NCBI GenBank assembly: GCA_016178705.1
Contig: JACOST010000019.1
Coordinates: 62,001 to 126,000, forward strand
From: Deltaproteobacteria bacterium
GTDB taxonomy: Bacteria > Desulfobacterota > Binatia > HRBIN30 > JACQVA1
Length of the DNA: 64,000 bases
Reading direction: 5' to 3'
In this document: positions 39,874-49,417 of the stretch, one piece after another
Position numbering within the stretch: the stretch's first letter is position 1
How the letters are laid out: each line of letters begins with the position of its first letter
Position numbers and translations under genes: made by a program
Notes under the pieces: generated by a model
What the model was told of the DNA's origin: nothing
Seen by the model: the letters and a program-made list of their open reading frames with translations, nothing else
Database searches by the model: none

Positions 39874-40659
39874 ATGCGGCTGAAGGATCAAGTGGCAGTC
39901 ATCACCGGTGGCGGACAGGGGATCGGGCGTGCGTACGCGTTGCGCTTCGTTGGCGAGGGCGCCAAGGTGGTGGTTGCCGAGATCAACGAGGACAACGGCC
40001 GCAAGGTCGTCGACGAGATCAAGGGCCTGGGCGGCGACGCGCTATACGTAAAGACCGACGTCGCCAACGAGGACAGCACCAAGGCGATGGCCGCCAAGGC
40101 GCACGAGCGCTTCGGTAAGATCGACATCTTGCTGAACAACGCGGCAATCTTCTACGGCCTCGATACGCAGGACTCGTCGTTGAAGTACTTCAACAAGATC
40201 CTGTCGGTGAATCTCACCGGCGTGTGGTTGTGTACCCGCGCGGTTGAGCCGTACATGAAGCGGCAGAAGAAGGGCAAGATCGTCAATCAGTCATCGACCG
40301 CCGCCTTCATGGGCAACGTCGGCGCGGTCGATACCAGCGACCCCGACAAGCCGTCGCCGCCGTTCCACTACAGCGTGGCGAAGATGGGCGTGAACGGCCT
40401 GACCAAGTACTTCGCCGGTGCGCTCGGGCCGTGGGGTATCAACGTCAACGCGATCGCGCCCGGCCTAACGATGACCGAGGCGACGAAGTCGGTGGTACCC
40501 GAAGAAATGATGAGCATGCTGGTGATGTTCACCGCGTTGAAGAAGTCATTGCAGCCGGAAGACCTCACCGGTACGGCCGTCTTCCTCGCGTCAGCAGACA
40601 GCGATCTCATGACCGGCCAGGTGCTGGTGGTCGATGCCGGCATGATCATGTTGGGGTGA
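39874..40659 (+). CDS. Short-chain dehydrogenase/reductase
   Basis: 261 residues, classical SDR. TGGGQGIGRAYA is the NAD(P) loop, VVVAEINEDN an acidic strand end favouring NAD, NNAAIFYGL the central NNAG-like motif, VNQSSTAAF the catalytic Ser, and FHYSVAKMG the YxxxK pair. GAAGGAGAG precedes the ATG. It should oxidise a secondary alcohol, possibly in the lipid or steroid pathway suggested by neighbours. The length and motifs are complete. Confidence 0.9.
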   Translation: MRLKDQVAVITGGGQGIGRAYALRFVGEGAKVVVAEINEDNGRKVVDEIKGLGGDALYVKTDVANEDSTKAMAAKAHERFGKIDILLNNAAIFYGLDTQDSSLKYFNKILSVNLTGVWLCTRAVEPYMKRQKKGKIVNQSSTAAFMGNVGAVDTSDPDKPSPPFHYSVAKMGVNGLTKYFAGALGPWGINVNAIAPGLTMTEATKSVVPEEMMSMLVMFTALKKSLQPEDLTGTAVFLASADSDLMTGQVLVVDAGMIMLG

Positions 40660-40674
40660 ACGGCGCGGGGCGGT

Positions 40675-41409
40675 ATGGCAGGATCGACGGGTCGCGGACA
40701 AGCGCGGGCGAGTTCACCGGCAGATGACGTGCAGTGCATGATCGTGAGCGCGGACCGCGGCTTTCGCCAGGCAATGACCAAGCTGTTGGCGACATCGCCG
40801 GGGTTGGCAGCACAGGCGACGCCGCCGAGCGTCGCCGCCGTTGGAAGGCTCCTCCGCACGGGCAAACAACACATCGCACTCATTGACCTCAGCCTCGCAC
40901 ATCACGACGGTTCTCGCAGCATCAGAGCGATTCGTAGCGTGAGCCCGCAGACGGTCATCGTGTTTCTCCCTCCGCTGGCGCAGTTCGCGACTTCGCGAGC
41001 ATCATCCGGAACTCCCCGATCGGTCGATCGCGCGACCGGCGTCGCACTGGCGGCAGCGTTGCGAACCCTCGGGCCCTCGGACCAGGATATGGACGACGTG
41101 GTGCGTACGCTGACCGTGCGACAGCGACACGTCGTGGGCTTCCTGGCCAGAGGCTGGACCAATCATCAAGTAGCCCAGCAATGCGGTATGGGGATCAAGA
41201 CCGTCAAGACGCACCTCACCGCCATCTACCGTCGGTTCGGCATGGTGCGTCGTGCGGAGTTGCAGGCGGCCCTCCGCCGCTCTCGTTTGCTTGCGCGCGA
41301 CACTCGCAAGGTCTCCCCTCCGGCTCCGCGTCCGACTGTGAAGGACCGCACAAATCTGCGACTCAGTGATCTCATGCGCCGACCAAAACGGGGAGGATCC
41401 CATGCTTGA
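40675..41409 (+). CDS. LuxR-type response regulator with degenerate receiver
   Basis: 244 residues. The N-terminal part (about 20-115) resembles a receiver domain (CMIVSADRGFRQAMTKLLA, then HIALIDLSLAHHDG with a possible phospho-Asp), but its acidic pocket and the Lys near the end are not clear. Residues about 145-205 are a LuxR/NarL HTH: LTVRQRHVVGFLARGWTNHQ then MGIKTVKTHLTAIYRRFGM. It probably activates transcription. Its last codons overlap the universal-stress gene by 8 bases, so the two are coupled. No histidine kinase is adjacent. Confidence 0.8.
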   Translation: MAGSTGRGQARASSPADDVQCMIVSADRGFRQAMTKLLATSPGLAAQATPPSVAAVGRLLRTGKQHIALIDLSLAHHDGSRSIRAIRSVSPQTVIVFLPPLAQFATSRASSGTPRSVDRATGVALAAALRTLGPSDQDMDDVVRTLTVRQRHVVGFLARGWTNHQVAQQCGMGIKTVKTHLTAIYRRFGMVRRAELQAALRRSRLLARDTRKVSPPAPRPTVKDRTNLRLSDLMRRPKRGGSHA

Positions 41410-41857
41410 GCGCTTCAAAACCGTACTCGTCACCACCGACTTCTCCGAACACGGCGATCACGCCATCGCGCACGCGTTTCGTATTGCGGCCGACAACGGG
41501 TGCCCGGTGGTGTTGTGCCACGTGATCGAGACCGTCGTCACTCCGAGTCCGCTCTACGCGCAGTACTACCCCACTGACCTCATCACCCCGGAGATTCGCG
41601 CGCGCGCCGAGCAGGATGCCACGCAGGCGCTGCTCGATCGGGTGCCGAAGGCGAAGCCGTTGAGCGACGTGGCGCACTCGGTGAAATTGGCGCACGGCAG
41701 CCCGGCGCGCGAGATCGTCCACCTCGGCGAGACCGTCGGCGCTGATCTCATCGTCATCTCGACGCGCGGCCACACCGGCCTCAAGCACATCGTCCTGGGC
41801 AGCGTCGTCGAACGGGTTATCCGCCACGCCCATTGCGCGGTGTTGGTGGTGCGATGA
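41402..41857 (+). CDS. Universal stress protein A family
   Basis: 151 residues, a single UspA domain. KTVLVTTDFSEHGDHAIAHA opens the fold; ISTRGHTGLKHIVLGSVVER is the ATP-binding Gly loop (G-x2-G then G-S). Such proteins dimerise and act in stress survival. It is coupled to the preceding LuxR regulator by overlap at 41402-41409, which suggests joint regulation. A hairpin (41884-41917) follows. Confidence 0.85.
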   Translation: MLERFKTVLVTTDFSEHGDHAIAHAFRIAADNGCPVVLCHVIETVVTPSPLYAQYYPTDLITPEIRARAEQDATQALLDRVPKAKPLSDVAHSVKLAHGSPAREIVHLGETVGADLIVISTRGHTGLKHIVLGSVVERVIRHAHCAVLVVR

Positions 41858-41883
41858 TGATCGTGAGTCGTAATTCGTGAACC

Positions 41884-41917
41884 GTGAATCGTAGTCGGCC
41901 GGCCGCGCACGATTCAC
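41884..41917 (+). terminator. Hairpin after the universal stress gene
   Basis: GTGAATCGT (41884-41892) and ACGATTCAC (41909-41917) are perfect 9-bp arms with a palindromic GGCCGGCC in the loop. Preceding bases (GTGAGTCGTAATTCGTGAACC) are imperfect tandem versions of the arm, so it may be either a terminator or another short repeat palindrome. Confidence 0.5.
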
Positions 41918-41993
41918 GCACACGATCGGCGACTACACCTTGATACCCTCTGCACGTCGGCGTAGGCTCCGAAACACACGAGGAGTTCCGACG

Positions 41994-43634
41994 ATGACGC
42001 AACTGCAAGCGGCCCGCCAAGGACTGATCACCACCGAGATGTGCCGAGTGGCGCAGCGCGAGAACGTCAAGCCGGAGTTCATCCGCGACGAAGTCGCGCG
42101 CGGTCGACTCGTGATCCCCGCCAACACGCGGCACCTCGCCGGCAGCGCCGGTCAAACCCAGGCGGCCACCAACGGCGGCGCACTCACCGAGGTGCCGCCG
42201 AGCGGCCATCCCGGTGCGCGCACTAACGGACAGTACTGGGTCAACCAAACTGTCACGCAGCGCTGGGCGGTGGTCAACGACCCCAACATGTTGCGCGGCC
42301 AGCGCGCCCCCAAGCGGCTCGATCCGATGGGCATCGGGCGCATGATCACAACCAAGGTGAACGCGAATATCGGCGCGTCGCCGGTCAGCAGCAACACCAC
42401 CGAAGAAGTCGAGAAACTGCTGTGGGCGCAGAAGTACGGCGCCGATACACTGATGGACCTGTCCACCGGCGGCAATCTCAACGAATGCCGTCAAGCGATC
42501 ATCGATCACAGCACGATCCCGATCGGCACCGTGCCGATCTACAGCATGATCATCGGGCGGCGGATCGAGGACCTTTCCTATGACCTCATTCTGAAGGAGA
42601 TCGAGCGCCAAGCTCAGCAAGGCGTCGACTACTTCACGATCCACGCCGGCGTGCTGCTGGAGCATCTGCCGCTGATCAGAAACCGCGTCACCGGCATCGT
42701 GTCGCGCGGCGGCTCGTTGCTGGCGAAGTGGATGATCACCCACAACAAGCAGAACCCGATGTACGAGCTGTTCGACGAGATCAGCGCGATCATGCGCGAG
42801 TACGACGTGACGTACTCACTCGGCGACGGGCTGCGTCCCGGTTGCTTGGCTGACGCGTCCGATCCGGCGCAGCTCGCCGAGCTCCACACGATGGGCGAGC
42901 TGGTGCAGCGCGCGCGCGCGGCCGGAGTGCAAGCGATGGTCGAAGGGCCCGGGCATGTCCCGCTCGATCAGATCGCGTTCAACATGCAGCTCGAACAGCG
43001 CGTCTGCGACGACGCACCGTTTTACGTGCTCGGGCCGCTCGTCACCGACGTGTTTCCCGGCTACGACCATATCACCAGCGCCATCGGCGCGACTGAAGCC
43101 GCGCGCGCCGGCGCGGCGATGCTGTGCTACGTCACACCGAAAGAACACGTCGGCCTTCCCAAGGCGCAAGACGTCAAGGCCGGCTGCATCGCCTACAAGA
43201 TCGCCGCGCATGCCGGCGACATCGCTCGCGGCATCAACGGTGCGCGGCAGTGGGACGACGACCTGTCGCGCGCGCGCGCCGCGTTGAACTGGCCGAAGCA
43301 ATTCGAGTTGGCCTTCGACGGTGAGACCGCGCGCGCGTTGCACGACGAAGACCTCGAAGTCGACACCGATTTCTGCGCCATGTGCGGCCACGATTGGTGC
43401 AGCATGCGCATCTCGAAAGAAATCGAAGCATTTGCCAGCGGCAAGGATCCCAACTTCCAACCAGCGCACAAGTCGATGCGCAGCCCCGGCGTGAGCGAAG
43501 AAGGCCACGCGCTACTGGAACAACGCGGCACGCTCCCGGTCGTCGACGGCAAACACGCGTGCCATAGCGAACTGACCGCCGACAGTGAGGTCGCGCGCGC
43601 CGTTCAAGCCGAAGCGCTGCGACCGGTCGAGTAA
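41994..43634 (+). CDS. thiC: Phosphomethylpyrimidine synthase
   Basis: 546 residues. This radical-SAM enzyme turns aminoimidazole ribotide into hydroxymethylpyrimidine phosphate for thiamine. [61 protein letters not shown] and [18 protein letters not shown] are all conserved, and [11 protein letters not shown] near 462 holds the 4Fe-4S cysteines. It lacks the long N-terminal extension of some homologues, beginning [20 protein letters not shown] lies upstream of the ATG. I looked for a TPP riboswitch in 41858-41993 and could not find its core. Confidence 0.97.
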   Translation: MTQLQAARQGLITTEMCRVAQRENVKPEFIRDEVARGRLVIPANTRHLAGSAGQTQAATNGGALTEVPPSGHPGARTNGQYWVNQTVTQRWAVVNDPNMLRGQRAPKRLDPMGIGRMITTKVNANIGASPVSSNTTEEVEKLLWAQKYGADTLMDLSTGGNLNECRQAIIDHSTIPIGTVPIYSMIIGRRIEDLSYDLILKEIERQAQQGVDYFTIHAGVLLEHLPLIRNRVTGIVSRGGSLLAKWMITHNKQNPMYELFDEISAIMREYDVTYSLGDGLRPGCLADASDPAQLAELHTMGELVQRARAAGVQAMVEGPGHVPLDQIAFNMQLEQRVCDDAPFYVLGPLVTDVFPGYDHITSAIGATEAARAGAAMLCYVTPKEHVGLPKAQDVKAGCIAYKIAAHAGDIARGINGARQWDDDLSRARAALNWPKQFELAFDGETARALHDEDLEVDTDFCAMCGHDWCSMRISKEIEAFASGKDPNFQPAHKSMRSPGVSEEGHALLEQRGTLPVVDGKHACHSELTADSEVARAVQAEALRPVE

Positions 43635-43704
43635 GCCGTCGTCGTCGACAGCGGCGACCCGATTGTTTAGCGCTTTGGTCAGCGTTCGCCGGCGTTGAGT
43701 CACG

Positions 43705-44256
43705 ATGGACCCTCGCTACACGATCGCTACTGCCCGTCCGCAGGATATTCGCGCGCTCGCTGCAATCGAGCGCGCCGCGGCCATTCTCCTTCACGGCCAT
43801 GCTCCAGCGTCGGTCCTAGACGAAACGACCAACGAGAGCGACTTCCGCGAGGCGCAGGCCGACGGCCACCTCTGGGTTGCCCTCGCCGATGGCACGCCGA
43901 TCGGGTTCGCCTTGATTGAGCTGCTCGCTGAGGACTTGCCGCATCTCGAAGAAATTGACGTCCACCCTCAACACGGCCGGCGCGGCGTTGGGACCGCGCT
44001 CATGCGAACGGTGTGCGGGTGGGTTGCGCAGTCGGGCTATTCCGAACTGACCCTTACCACCTTTCGCGCCGTATCTTGGAATATGCCCTTTTACTCCCGG
44101 CTCGGCTTCGAGGAGGTACCGGCCAACGAATTGCGGCCCGAGCTGGCCGCGGTTGTTCTAAACGAAGCGGCCCGCGGTCTCGATCCCCAACGTCGGGTGG
44201 CGATGAGATACCGAGTGCGACGCCCAGGCGGTACACCGCGTGCAGCCCAAGTATGA
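43705..44256 (+). CDS. GNAT-family N-acetyltransferase
   Basis: 183 residues. HPQHGRRGVGTALMRTVCGW is the acetyl-CoA pyrophosphate loop (Q/R-x2-G-x-G/A); EEIDVHP precedes it and NMPFYSRLGFEEVP is the C-terminal motif B. The substrate amine is unknown. It ends overlapping the start of the following membrane protein by 17 bases. Confidence 0.85.
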   Translation: MDPRYTIATARPQDIRALAAIERAAAILLHGHAPASVLDETTNESDFREAQADGHLWVALADGTPIGFALIELLAEDLPHLEEIDVHPQHGRRGVGTALMRTVCGWVAQSGYSELTLTTFRAVSWNMPFYSRLGFEEVPANELRPELAAVVLNEAARGLDPQRRVAMRYRVRRPGGTPRAAQV

Positions 44257-45841
44257 CCGTTTGCCCATGTGGGCACCGGCGACGGCGATCGTATTGTTCA
44301 CGGCGGCGGCGTGCGCGCCGCTCGTCTTCGGCGGGGCGGTGGTCGGACACGACCTCTACGTGCACCTGTCGCGGGTTGAGGGCTTCAATCGCGCGCTGCA
44401 TGAGGGCTGCTGGTATCCGCGCTGGCTACCGGACGTGAATGCCGGCCACGGCGGCCCGACGTTCCTCTTCTACTTTCCAGCGTTCTATTACGTCACCGCA
44501 ATCGTTCACGCGCTGCGCCCGCATGTGTATCAAGCAACCCTGATCGCGGTGACGTTGTGGTGGGCCGGCGGTCTTAGCGCGATGTACGCCTTTCTCGTGC
44601 GCCACCTGGGCGCGCGCGCCGCACTGGTGGGCACATTCGCGTACGCAGTGCTGCCGTACCGCGCAATCCAGCTCTATCAGCGCAGCGCCTTGACGGAGAT
44701 GGCGGGTCTCGTGTGGATCCCGCTGCTGTTTCATAGCGTGGATGCTCTCGCACTCGGGGCAGGATCGGGAATGGGATTCACGCTCGCACTCGCCGGCCTC
44801 CTCTACACTCATCACGGTATCGCACTCATGGTGTTCGCACCGATCATCGGCTATGCGGCGCTCGAAATACCGGCTGGAAGGCGGCAGCGTGGCGCAGCGG
44901 CGGCCCTCGTCGGCATCGGGCTGGCCGCACCCAGTTGGTTGCCCGAAGTGCTCGAACGAAAGTACACGCTCATGGGAGCACCGGATCTGAAACTCTTCCG
45001 CTTTGAATACTGGATGAGCTTCCTCTTTGATTCACGTTTCAATTTGCTGCCCGACTTCAACGCGATGCTCGAACACGCCGCGCTGTTGTATGCGGTCGGG
45101 GCTGTGCTCGCCCTGGCGTGGTTGGCGACAACGCGCGGCCTGCCGCAACGCGCCTGGTGGGGATTCTTCGTAGTCGTCGCCGTGGCAAGCCTATGGCTGC
45201 AACATCCCAGCTCGAACTTCGTCTGGCAGGCGATCCCACCGCTTCAGCTCCTCGATCTCCCCTGGCGCTTGCAGACTCTCAACACGTTCGCCGGCGCGGT
45301 CCTCATCGGCGGTATGGCAGCGAAGCAATCTATCTGGCGCCTCGCCGCCGGCGCGCTGCTCTTGGCGTCGGTCGGGCTGAGTCTTACCGAGTCGATTGCA
45401 CATCGACGCATCGAACCCGAGATCGCATCCTGGCGCCACCCGCCGCGCGCATTTGGTGACCATGTGTACTACCAACCGCGCTGGATCCCGGTGCAAGGCT
45501 TCACCGATGCCGGCGATGCAGTCGCCGACGGCGCCGAGGTGCAGCTGGTGTCGTTGAACTGCTCCCGCCAGCTCTACCGCGTGCGGGCGCGACAGGATAC
45601 TGACTTGCACGTACCGACTTTCTATTTCCCGGGATGGACAGCGACGATCGATGCCGCGCCCGCGACGCTCGCGCTGCGGCCGAGCGATGGTGAGATTTCG
45701 GTCCCCGTGACGACCGGGGAACACCTGGTGACGCTCGAGTTTCGGAACACCTGGCCGCGAACGCTCGCCGCCCTGACAATGATCGTCGCCGGAGCCGTCC
45801 TGGCCTGGCTCCGGCACTCGCGATCGCATCCCGGAGCGTAG
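44240..45841 (+). CDS. Multi-pass membrane protein, PTPS-related / GT-C-like
   Basis: 533 residues from GTG 44240. About ten transmembrane helices. GHDLYVHLSRVEGFNRAL in the first loop and WYPRWLPDVNAGHGGPTFLF are the typical opening of 6-pyruvoyl-tetrahydropterin-synthase-related membrane proteins, a misnomer for GT-C-like integral membrane proteins. The C-terminal about 110 residues are a periplasmic beta domain (FPGWTATIDAAPATLALRPS) like the end of YfhO proteins. It overlaps the GNAT gene and lies 4 bases before a YfhO gene, so the two probably act together in surface glycan glycosylation. Confidence 0.75.
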   Translation: MQPKYDRLPMWAPATAIVLFTAAACAPLVFGGAVVGHDLYVHLSRVEGFNRALHEGCWYPRWLPDVNAGHGGPTFLFYFPAFYYVTAIVHALRPHVYQATLIAVTLWWAGGLSAMYAFLVRHLGARAALVGTFAYAVLPYRAIQLYQRSALTEMAGLVWIPLLFHSVDALALGAGSGMGFTLALAGLLYTHHGIALMVFAPIIGYAALEIPAGRRQRGAAAALVGIGLAAPSWLPEVLERKYTLMGAPDLKLFRFEYWMSFLFDSRFNLLPDFNAMLEHAALLYAVGAVLALAWLATTRGLPQRAWWGFFVVVAVASLWLQHPSSNFVWQAIPPLQLLDLPWRLQTLNTFAGAVLIGGMAAKQSIWRLAAGALLLASVGLSLTESIAHRRIEPEIASWRHPPRAFGDHVYYQPRWIPVQGFTDAGDAVADGAEVQLVSLNCSRQLYRVRARQDTDLHVPTFYFPGWTATIDAAPATLALRPSDGEISVPVTTGEHLVTLEFRNTWPRTLAALTMIVAGAVLAWLRHSRSHPGA

Positions 45842-45845
45842 CATC

Positions 45846-48101
45846 GTGGAGAGACACACCCGCGCAGCGCTTCTCGCCGGCGCTTCACTGCTAGGTTGGT
45901 CGCTGTGGTGCTGGTGGCGGCTGCTCGCCCCCATCCAGTTTCGCAGCCTCAGCATCATCAACCTCGACCTCTACAATGAGGTCGTACCCCGACTCGAATT
46001 CGCGATCCGTTCTCTGCGCGCCGGGCACCTGCCATTGTGGAACCCCTATCAAGCATGCGGAACTCCATTTCTCGCAATTCAACAGCACGGATTGTTCTAT
46101 CCTCTCAACCTCCCGCACATCCTCTTGCCTATCGGTGTCGCGCTCAGCGCCGTTGCGGTTATCCACTACGTCATCGCATTCTGGTCGACGTTCCTCTTGG
46201 CGCGTGACCTCGGCCTGTCAGTCGTTGCCGCGGTGATCGGTGGTGCCACCTTCAGTCTCGGTGGCGACATGGTCTGGCGGTTTTTTGGTCCGCCTCACCT
46301 TTACGCCATCACCTGGCTGCCGCTGCAACTGTTCCTCATCCGTCGACTCTGGCGAGGCGAGCGGCTCGCCCACAGCGCGACGTTGCTCGCGATCGTGTCC
46401 GCGCTGCAATACGTCGGCGGCTACCCGCAGTACAGCCTGTACGCCGCCTACATGATGGGGAGTTACATATTATGCTGCGTCATCACCGAACGAGATTTTA
46501 TGATGATGCGAGCGATCGCCGTGCTCGGCGCCACCACCTTGGCAGCCGGGTTGAGCGCCGTGCAACTGTTTCCGTCGATGGAGCTGATGCTCGATAGTCC
46601 ACGCCGACTCGGCACCCTGTCGAACTCGTTCCTCGCGGACGTCATTCCGCCCTGGGACGTGGTCGAAGGAATACTCCTTCACTCCCGCCCCCTGAGCGGT
46701 TGGGGGCGAGCGGCCTCGATCGGCATTGGTCCTCTCCTTCTCGCCATCACTGGATGGCGTCACTTGCCCCGATCGGATCGACTCTTCCTGCTCGCGTTGC
46801 TCATCGGCGCGCTCGTCTTTGGCGCCGTCGAGTTTCCCGGCCGACTCGAAATCTTGTCCTACGTACCAGGGGCGACTTGGTTCCGTCAGCCCTTTCGCGT
46901 CTTGGTCCTGGCCAGCTTGGCCCTCTCGTTGTTCGCCGCCGCGGGTGCGGACCAACTGTTGGCCGAGATCTCGACCACGGCCGTGCTGAGAGCGCTGGCC
47001 CCCGCACTCGCCGTCGTCGTCGCAGCGGCCGCGGCCTTCGTGGTCCGGGGTATGAACCCATGGCAACAGTACTGGCGCCTGGCCTGGATCGGCGCAGTAC
47101 CGGCAGCCATCATTGCGTCGCGGTGGCGGCCCGCGACACGCGCGGCGTTGCTGACCATCGCCGTTGCTTCGGAGCTCGTGCTCATGCACCAGAACTTCAT
47201 GGTGGTGCCGCACGTGGAACCCGATTTTTTGCCACACCCGGCACAGGCGATTGATTATCTGCACCGCTACCAAGGGCAGTGGCGAACCTATGTTGCGCAG
47301 ACACCGAGTTCTTTCGCTAATCCGATTCGGCAGCCGCCGATCAAGCTCGGCATGAGTGCCGAACTGTACACGATTGCGGACTACGAGAATCTGTTTCCGG
47401 CGGCATACGCAGAATTCGGAGCGGCACTGCAAAAGTCGGTCGTGCCGGAGCCGGCGCAAGGTCAAGTCTATGCCAACGCCGATACGATCGACCGTCGGTT
47501 GCTCGACCTCACCGGTGCCCGCTTCATCTTGGCGTCGGCCGCAGCGCCGTTTCTCAACACGCCCGATGCGAGCTATCGCCTCTTGATGCAAGAGCCGGGA
47601 TTTCGGCTGTACGAAAACCTCCAGGTGCTGCCCCGCGCGTTCGTCGTGCACGGCGTCGAATCTGTCCACAGTGTGACGGAGGCAATCCAGTGGTTGCGCG
47701 CCGGACACGCGGATCTCAAAACCGTCGCAGCAATCGAGCAACCCTTCGAACCGATGGCGAAGAACGACATCACAGGAGCGGGCGAAGCGGCGGCCAAAGG
47801 AGCGACCGAAGAAGCAGCATGGTTTGCACTCTACAAGCCGGAGTACGTCGTGATCGACTTCGAGGCGATGCAGTCGGGCTTTCTGATCCTCACCGATCAA
47901 TTCACCTCGGGATGGCACGCCCGTCTCGACGGGCAGTCGGCAGCGATCTACCGCGCCGACGGTGTCTTTCGCGCGGTACAGGTAGAGGCCGGCACTCATC
48001 GACTCGAATTCACATACGCGCCACTGTCATTTCGTATCGGTGTGGCGATGTCGCTGGTCTCGCTGGCGGTTGCCGCACTAGTCCTGTGGCGTTCGTGGTA
48101 A
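45846..48101 (+). CDS. YfhO-family membrane protein
   Basis: 751 residues from GTG 45846. LRAGHLPLWNPYQACGTPFL is the diagnostic first-loop motif of YfhO-like GT-C proteins, followed by about twelve transmembrane helices and a C-terminal periplasmic domain (TDQFTSGWHARLDGQSAAIY). YfhO in Bacillus glycosylates lipoteichoic acid; here a polyprenyl-sugar-dependent modification of an envelope polymer is inferred. It pairs with the preceding gene, whose C-terminal domain is similar. Confidence 0.8.
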   Translation: MERHTRAALLAGASLLGWSLWCWWRLLAPIQFRSLSIINLDLYNEVVPRLEFAIRSLRAGHLPLWNPYQACGTPFLAIQQHGLFYPLNLPHILLPIGVALSAVAVIHYVIAFWSTFLLARDLGLSVVAAVIGGATFSLGGDMVWRFFGPPHLYAITWLPLQLFLIRRLWRGERLAHSATLLAIVSALQYVGGYPQYSLYAAYMMGSYILCCVITERDFMMMRAIAVLGATTLAAGLSAVQLFPSMELMLDSPRRLGTLSNSFLADVIPPWDVVEGILLHSRPLSGWGRAASIGIGPLLLAITGWRHLPRSDRLFLLALLIGALVFGAVEFPGRLEILSYVPGATWFRQPFRVLVLASLALSLFAAAGADQLLAEISTTAVLRALAPALAVVVAAAAAFVVRGMNPWQQYWRLAWIGAVPAAIIASRWRPATRAALLTIAVASELVLMHQNFMVVPHVEPDFLPHPAQAIDYLHRYQGQWRTYVAQTPSSFANPIRQPPIKLGMSAELYTIADYENLFPAAYAEFGAALQKSVVPEPAQGQVYANADTIDRRLLDLTGARFILASAAAPFLNTPDASYRLLMQEPGFRLYENLQVLPRAFVVHGVESVHSVTEAIQWLRAGHADLKTVAAIEQPFEPMAKNDITGAGEAAAKGATEEAAWFALYKPEYVVIDFEAMQSGFLILTDQFTSGWHARLDGQSAAIYRADGVFRAVQVEAGTHRLEFTYAPLSFRIGVAMSLVSLAVAALVLWRSW

Positions 48102-48115
48102 CGGAGGAGGCGCGG

Positions 48116-48541
48116 ATGACCAATGACCGGGGATACTCAATGAACAAATCGCACGTTGAAGGCGGATGTCTGTGCGGCTCGATCCGCTATCAAGGTGAGG
48201 GCGAACCAAGCAACCTCACCTTGTACCACTGCCGCAGTTGTCGGAAGGCCACGGGGTCACCGATCATCGCGTGGGTGACCTTTCCGGCAAGCGGCTTCTC
48301 GTTTGTGTCCGGCACACCGACCGAGTACCGCTCGTCGCCCAAGGTTGTCCGTGCCTTCTGCGCAGCGTGCGGCACACCGCTCACGTATCGACACGCAAAC
48401 TATCCGTCCTCAGTTGACGTGACCACGTGCAGCCTCGACGATCCCGAGTCGTTCGCCCCAACCGACCATACCTTCTTCAGCCATCGACTGCGCTGGCTGC
48501 GCGTCAACGATCATCTGCCGGCACGTTCCGATCGTTCGTGA
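48116..48541 (+). CDS. GFA-family zinc protein
   Basis: 141 residues. GGCLCGSIRY, YHCRSCRKATGS and AFCAACGTPLTY are the seven-Cys zinc motifs of the GFA (formaldehyde-activating-like) family; assigned reactions are uncertain beyond Paracoccus Gfa. GGAGGAGG at ideal spacing supports ATG 48116, so the in-frame extension upstream, which overlaps the YfhO gene, is not used. It is convergent with the enoyl-CoA hydratase gene. Confidence 0.85.
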   Translation: MTNDRGYSMNKSHVEGGCLCGSIRYQGEGEPSNLTLYHCRSCRKATGSPIIAWVTFPASGFSFVSGTPTEYRSSPKVVRAFCAACGTPLTYRHANYPSSVDVTTCSLDDPESFAPTDHTFFSHRLRWLRVNDHLPARSDRS

Positions 48542-48564
48542 ACAGGCGTCTGCGCTTGTCGCGA

Positions 48565-49368
48565 TCAGTCCTCGAAACGTGGTGGCCGCTTGTGCTTGCG
48601 AGCGGTGATCGCCTCTTGCAGGTTCTGCGTCGTCAGCCGCACGAGGAGTTGGTTGCGGTTCTCTAGATCGATGGCGGCCTCCAGGCTGCCGGTCTCGAGA
48701 TTGGACCACAGCACTTTCTTCGTCATGGCGAGACCGTGCGGACTGTAGCCGCACATTTGCTCGGCGAGAGCGAGCGCTGTAGCGCGCAGTTCCGCATCCG
48801 GCACCACGCGTGACACGAGGCCGAGCCGCAGCGCCTCGGCGGCATCGACTTCGCGGCCGCTGAGGATGATGTCCCACGCGGGCGCCGCACCGAGCAAGCG
48901 CGGCAGCAACCAGCTCACGCCCAACTCGGTGCCGGTGAGGCCGTTGTTGATGCCGGCGCCGCGGAAGGTCGCCGACGCGCCAGCGATGCGAATGTCGGCG
49001 CCGAGCGTGAGGCACATGCCGCCACCGTAGGCCGGCCCATTCACCGCCGCGATCACCGGCTGCGGAATCGCGCGCAGCCTCGGCACCAGATTGGACATGA
49101 ACTCCATCGCGCGAATCGCAATCCGCGCCATCGTAAGCCCCTCGCATCCCGGCGGCATCCCGTGATCTTCCAGGTCGAGGCCGGAGCAAAAGCCGCGGCC
49201 CGCGCCGGTCAGCACCGCGACCCAGGTGTCGTTGTCGGCACCGACTTCGTTGATTGCGTCGTAAAGCGGCACCACGGTGTCGAACGACATCGCGTTCAAC
49301 CGCTCGGGACGGTTCATCACAATCAGGCTCACATGCGGGAGAGGTTTCTCGATACTCACGAACGACAT
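48565..49368 (-). CDS. Enoyl-CoA hydratase/isomerase
   Basis: 267 residues, crotonase fold. AVLTGAGRGFCSGLDLED and GPAYGGGMCLTLGADIRIA build the oxyanion hole, and AGINNGLTGTELGVSW is the following loop, where a Glu (GTELG) may be the catalytic base. ATG 49368 gives the expected MSFVSIEKPLPHVSLIVMNR. It should hydrate or isomerise an acyl-CoA in fatty-acid or aromatic/steroid breakdown. It is divergent from the gene at 49418. Confidence 0.9.
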   Translation of the reverse strand: MSFVSIEKPLPHVSLIVMNRPERLNAMSFDTVVPLYDAINEVGADNDTWVAVLTGAGRGFCSGLDLEDHGMPPGCEGLTMARIAIRAMEFMSNLVPRLRAIPQPVIAAVNGPAYGGGMCLTLGADIRIAGASATFRGAGINNGLTGTELGVSWLLPRLLGAAPAWDIILSGREVDAAEALRLGLVSRVVPDAELRATALALAEQMCGYSPHGLAMTKKVLWSNLETGSLEAAIDLENRNQLLVRLTTQNLQEAITARKHKRPPRFED

Positions 49369-49417
49369 GGCCGCCCGCTTTCCAGACGCCGCTGACCGTG
49401 TCAAGGATTGGACTGCG

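Noticed and set aside
41858-41993. TPP riboswitch before thiC
   Set aside because: A fragment GGCGTAGG is present near 41969, but the CTGAGA and ACCTGA-type core and paired arms are missing.
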